Assembly (NCBI RefSeq): GCF_014649035.1
Contig: NZ_BMSG01000009.1
Location: forward strand, 124,001 to 188,000
Direction: 5' to 3'
DNA from: Streptomyces sindenensis
GTDB lineage: Bacteria; Actinomycetota; Actinomycetes; Streptomycetales; Streptomycetaceae
DNA: 64,000 nucleotides
This document shows, in pieces, positions 61,466 through 64,000 of this stretch. Numbering within the stretch: position 1 is the first letter of the stretch; the number at the start of each line of letters is the position of its first letter. Below the pieces are notes generated by a model, which saw only the letters and a program-made list of their open reading frames with translations, was not told the origin of the DNA and searched no databases. Both the position numbers and the translations under genes were made by a program.

Positions 61466-61969
61466 TCAGGCGCTGGCCACGAAGTCCCGCTCGGCGGCGT
61501 CCTTCTCCAGCAGGACCATCTGTACGCCGTCGGCCCCGGTGACGGCCCCGACCTGGGCGTATCCGGCCTTCCGGTAGAGCCGCAGATTGCTCTCGCTGCG
61601 GTGGCCGCTGTGCAGCCGGAAGCGGGTCGCCGACCGCTCGGCGGTCAGGGCCGACTCGGCGGCCAGCAGCAGCCGGGCTCCGAGGCCGTGGCCCTGGAGC
61701 CGGGGGTGGACGCAGAGCTTCCCGATCAGACCCGTGCCGTCGGGATCGGTGAATCCCCGGACCGCGCCGACGACTTCGTCCCCGAGCCGGGCCACGAACA
61801 CCAGGTCGTCGGCGACTTCCGCGCGCAGTGAGTCGAGGCTCTGGACGAGCGGGTCGATCCGGTAGTTGTCGTACAGCTCGGCCTCGCGCTGGAAGCAGAG
61901 GTACTGAAGTCTGAAGATCTGCTCGACGTCCTGTGCCGTCGCCGCCGAGATGGTCACGCTCATGCCCAT
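61466..61969 (-). CDS. GNAT acetyltransferase
   Basis: A 167-residue single-domain GNAT. GLIGKLCVHPRLQGHGLGAR is the acetyl-CoA site (QGHGLG), with HRSESNLRLYRKAGY after it. Substrate unknown. ATG at 61969 has GGGAGG seven bases upstream; a second ATG is at 61963. Confidence 0.9.
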   Translation of the reverse strand: MGMSVTISAATAQDVEQIFRLQYLCFQREAELYDNYRIDPLVQSLDSLRAEVADDLVFVARLGDEVVGAVRGFTDPDGTGLIGKLCVHPRLQGHGLGARLLLAAESALTAERSATRFRLHSGHRSESNLRLYRKAGYAQVGAVTGADGVQMVLLEKDAAERDFVASA

Positions 61970-62015
61970 GTGTGCACGCCTCCCGCTCACCTGTCCGCCG
62001 GTTGCCTACCGCTCC

Positions 62016-62561
62016 CTATCCCCGCACGGATGGGGCGACAACCTCCGCAGCCAGCATTCTGCGCAGACATCCAAGGCAACGGGAACGGATCGGACCCAAA
62101 CTCCCCTGTGACATACCCAACTCCCCTGCGATTTCCCGGTAGGTCGGGTCGCCGGGGTCGAGTAACGCCTCCAGCAGCCGGGGGCAGCGTCCGGGCAGCC
62201 TGGCCATCGCGGAGCGCAGCGCCCGGCGTTCGGCGGCCCCGAGCGCGGCGCGTTCCGGGCAGTCGGCCGGCCCGGCGACGGGTTCCGTTCCGGCGTACGG
62301 GCGTTCCCGCCGGGCCGTGCGGCGGGCGCGGCGGGCCTCGGCCCGTACGGTGTCGCGGACCCAGCGGGCGGCGTCGGCGGGCGGTCCGGCGGCGGCCGGG
62401 CGCTCCAGGAGCCGCACCCAGACGCCCTGTTCGAGATCGGCGGGATCGACCCCGGCCGCCGGGGCCTCGGCCCTCGCCTCCGCGCGCACCAGGGGTTGCA
62501 GGGCGCGGACGACGAGAGCGGTGGAGGAGGCGGGACCGCGGTCATGGTCGAGAAGCGTCAT
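62016..62561 (-). CDS. ECF-like RNA polymerase sigma factor with a TTA codon
   Basis: A 181-residue sigma-70-family protein. A region 2-like helix (DPADLEQGVWVRLLE) is followed by a basic linker (AEARRARRTARRE) and a region 4 helix-turn-helix (YREIAGELGMSQGSLGPIRS, about 138-157). Codon 133 is TTA (complement at 62163-62165), so translation should depend on the bldA tRNA. The C-terminal end also uses TTG, TGT, TCA and CTT codons, more than neighbours. No anti-sigma gene lies next to it. ATG at 62561; weak ribosome site. Confidence 0.82.
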   Translation of the reverse strand: MTLLDHDRGPASSTALVVRALQPLVRAEARAEAPAAGVDPADLEQGVWVRLLERPAAAGPPADAARWVRDTVRAEARRARRTARRERPYAGTEPVAGPADCPERAALGAAERRALRSAMARLPGRCPRLLEALLDPGDPTYREIAGELGMSQGSLGPIRSRCLGCLRRMLAAEVVAPSVRG

Positions 62562-62648
62562 GCCCCGGCGGACGTGCCGGTGGGGGCGGCCGGTTGCTCC
62601 GGTCGCGCCGCACCACCCGACCGGGGCATGCGGGGGCGTACGGCTGAC

Positions 62649-62676
62649 GGCGCGCCTCGCGTACGGGAGGCGCGCC
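62649..62676 (-). terminator. Terminator after the glycerophosphodiesterase gene
   Basis: GGCGCGCCTC (62649-62658) pairs with 62667-62676; 8-base loop. It lies 14 bases past the stop. Confidence 0.7.
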
Positions 62677-62689
62677 GCCCCGTACCCCG

Positions 62690-63850
62690 TCAGCGTCCCG
62701 CGTGGTCCGCCGCGGCGAGCAGCGCCGTGTCCGGATGGTCGGCGAAGATGCCGTCGATGCCGGTGGCGAAGTAGGCCGCGCAGGCGCCGAACACGTCCCC
62801 GTAGGCGTTGGGGTCGGTGCCGCGCCGGAAGTCGGCGGGCAGGAAGCTGTTCTCGTTGCGCATCGTGTACGGGTGCAGGAGCAGGCCCCTGGCATGCGCG
62901 TCCCGCACCAGCGTCGTCGGGGTGGTGAGCCGCCCCGAGGCGTCCTTGGGGATGATCAGGTCGAGGGTGGGGCCGATGCCCTGGGCGAAGGAGGCCAGCC
63001 ACTTCAGCCCGGAGGGCTTCACCAGATCCGCGACCGTGCGCGGGTCGCCCGACTCGACGAAGTCCCAGGGGCGCGACTTCGGGCCGGACAGCAGCACGAT
63101 GCGCGGGGTGTCGACGAGGCGCGCGAGGCGCTGGACCGAGGTCGGCTCGAAGGACTGGAGGATGAGCGCGGAGTTCTTGCCGTCACGGCCGTACCGGCGC
63201 AGCAGCCGGGCGAGCGGCTCCTCCGGGCCGAGGCCGAGCTTGCGGAAGTAGGTGGGGTGCTTGGTCTCGACGTACAGCCAGACGGGCGCACCGCGCTTGC
63301 GGCCCTCCTTGTCGGCCCAGCGCAGGACCTCCTCGAAGGTGGGGATCGTCCACCGGCCGTTGTAGAGGGTGTTGTCGGGGCGGTTGCCCGGGATGCGTTC
63401 CGTGGCCCGCAGGGTCTTGAGCTCGGCGAGGGTGAAGTCCTCGGTGAACCAGCCGGTGTAGGTGACGCCGTCGATGCTCTTGGTGGCCTTGCGGTCGGCG
63501 AACTCGGGGTGGTCGGCGACGTCGGTGGTGCCGGTGATGTCGTTCTCGTGACGGCAGACGAGGTGGCCGTCCTTGGTCGGCACGAGGTCCTGCTCGACGA
63601 TGTGGGCGCCCATGTCGAGGGCCAGCTGGTAGGAGCCGAGGGTGTGCTCGGGGCGGTAGCCGCTGGCCCCGCGGTGGCCGATCACCGTCGGCACGGGCAG
63701 ATCGCGCAGCGACCCGTGGCCGCCCCCGCCGTGGCCACGGCCCCGCTCGGCGGCCTGGGCGGCGGCGGGCAGGCCGAGGGCCGCGGTGCCGAGGACCGCG
63801 GCGCCCAGCAGGGCCCGTCGGCCGGGGGTCTTCCACGCACGCTCCGTCAT
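62690..63850 (-). CDS. glpQ: Secreted glycerophosphodiester phosphodiesterase
   Basis: A 386-residue GDPD that releases glycerol 3-phosphate from glycerophosphodiesters. The N terminus (TPGRRALLGAAVLGTAALG, then AQAA) is a Tat-like signal with a twin Arg. The catalytic sequence is GHRGASGYRPEHT (His59, Arg60, Glu68), followed by EQDLVPTKDGHLVCRHE. ATG at 63850 with GAGGAG upstream. In streptomycetes such enzymes are often phosphate-regulated; no PHO box was identified. Confidence 0.93.
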   Translation of the reverse strand: MTERAWKTPGRRALLGAAVLGTAALGLPAAAQAAERGRGHGGGGHGSLRDLPVPTVIGHRGASGYRPEHTLGSYQLALDMGAHIVEQDLVPTKDGHLVCRHENDITGTTDVADHPEFADRKATKSIDGVTYTGWFTEDFTLAELKTLRATERIPGNRPDNTLYNGRWTIPTFEEVLRWADKEGRKRGAPVWLYVETKHPTYFRKLGLGPEEPLARLLRRYGRDGKNSALILQSFEPTSVQRLARLVDTPRIVLLSGPKSRPWDFVESGDPRTVADLVKPSGLKWLASFAQGIGPTLDLIIPKDASGRLTTPTTLVRDAHARGLLLHPYTMRNENSFLPADFRRGTDPNAYGDVFGACAAYFATGIDGIFADHPDTALLAAADHAGR

Positions 63851-63954
63851 GAATGCTCCTCGCTTGGTGATGTCCGGGACCGGTCGAGCGAGGCCCGATC
63901 GTAGGCTGGGAGACGTAACCGAGGACGGACCTTCGGCCAACGTGGCGGAAACAC

Positions 63955-64000
63955 ATGTCAACACCGCGTATCCGCTCCGTGAACCCGATGTGCGATCAGC
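63955..64000 (+). CDS. Possible start of a divergent gene (3' truncated)
   Basis: ATG at 63955 opens MSTPRIRSVNPMCDQ and stays open to the window end. It is divergent from glpQ and preceded by GGCGGAAAC. Only 15 codons are visible, so the call is tentative. Confidence 0.35.
   Translation, partial: MSTPRIRSVNPMCDQ

Overview
The window reads as chromosomal core DNA of a Streptomyces (high-GC actinomycete). The third codon position is almost always G or C. GTG and TTG starts and GTGA/ATGA overlaps are frequent. The lineage marker ssgB (sporulation) is present, and the gene order rel-apt-secF-secD-yajC-ruvB-ruvA-ruvC-yebC-pdxT-pdxS is typical of the genus. From memory it resembles the S. coelicolor stretch around SCO1510-SCO1566; that equivalence was not checked by alignment.

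Layout: (1) 1-7.6 kb: the end of a NarL-type two-component system, a metallo-hydrolase/hisS pair, a membrane-anchored cyclophilin, a DUF349 protein with a structured-looking leader, and an AhpD-like/MFS pair. (2) 7.7-19.8 kb, minus strand: Rel (p)ppGpp enzyme, apt, SecF/SecD/YajC, the Holliday-junction genes ruvCAB, YebC, and the PLP synthase PdxST. (3) 19.9-23.3 kb: a small LemA-like membrane protein and an overlapping triad for phosphatidylinositol mannoside-type lipids. (4) 23.6-34 kb: an EF-G paralogue, an unknown membrane protein, a HIT hydrolase, a potassium channel, thrS, two overlapping genes of unknown role (one with a nuclease-like fold), and a DEDDh exonuclease. (5) 34-41.6 kb: two identical tRNA-Val(CAC) genes on either side of an 885-residue membrane protein, then a PGPGW protein, ssgB, a CGNR regulator, a 51-residue membrane protein with a TTA codon, a DsbA-like protein and a double-GNAT protein. 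(6) 41.6-49.2 kb: pabB/pabC, a five-tRNA cluster (Gly, Cys, Val x3), a zinc ribbon, a phosphotransferase, a noncoding tandem-repeat array, a Ser/Thr kinase and a TrmH methyltransferase. (7) 49.3-56.3 kb: a corrin/siroheme block with a CysG-like enzyme carrying a His-rich N terminus, a giant BluB-CobT fusion, and CobL. (8) 56.5-64 kb: GNAT, metNIQ behind a candidate Cys/Met leader peptide, small membrane proteins, another GNAT, a TTA-containing sigma factor and a glycerophosphodiesterase.

Most of this is housekeeping, and no mobile element, CRISPR array or prophage was seen. The unusual material lies between and inside these genes: tandem repeats (27 bp inside ruvC, 49 bp and about 21 bp in spacers), the leader peptide plus palindrome upstream of metNIQ, the DUF349 leader hairpins, two bldA-type TTA codons, and low-complexity extensions on cobalamin enzymes.
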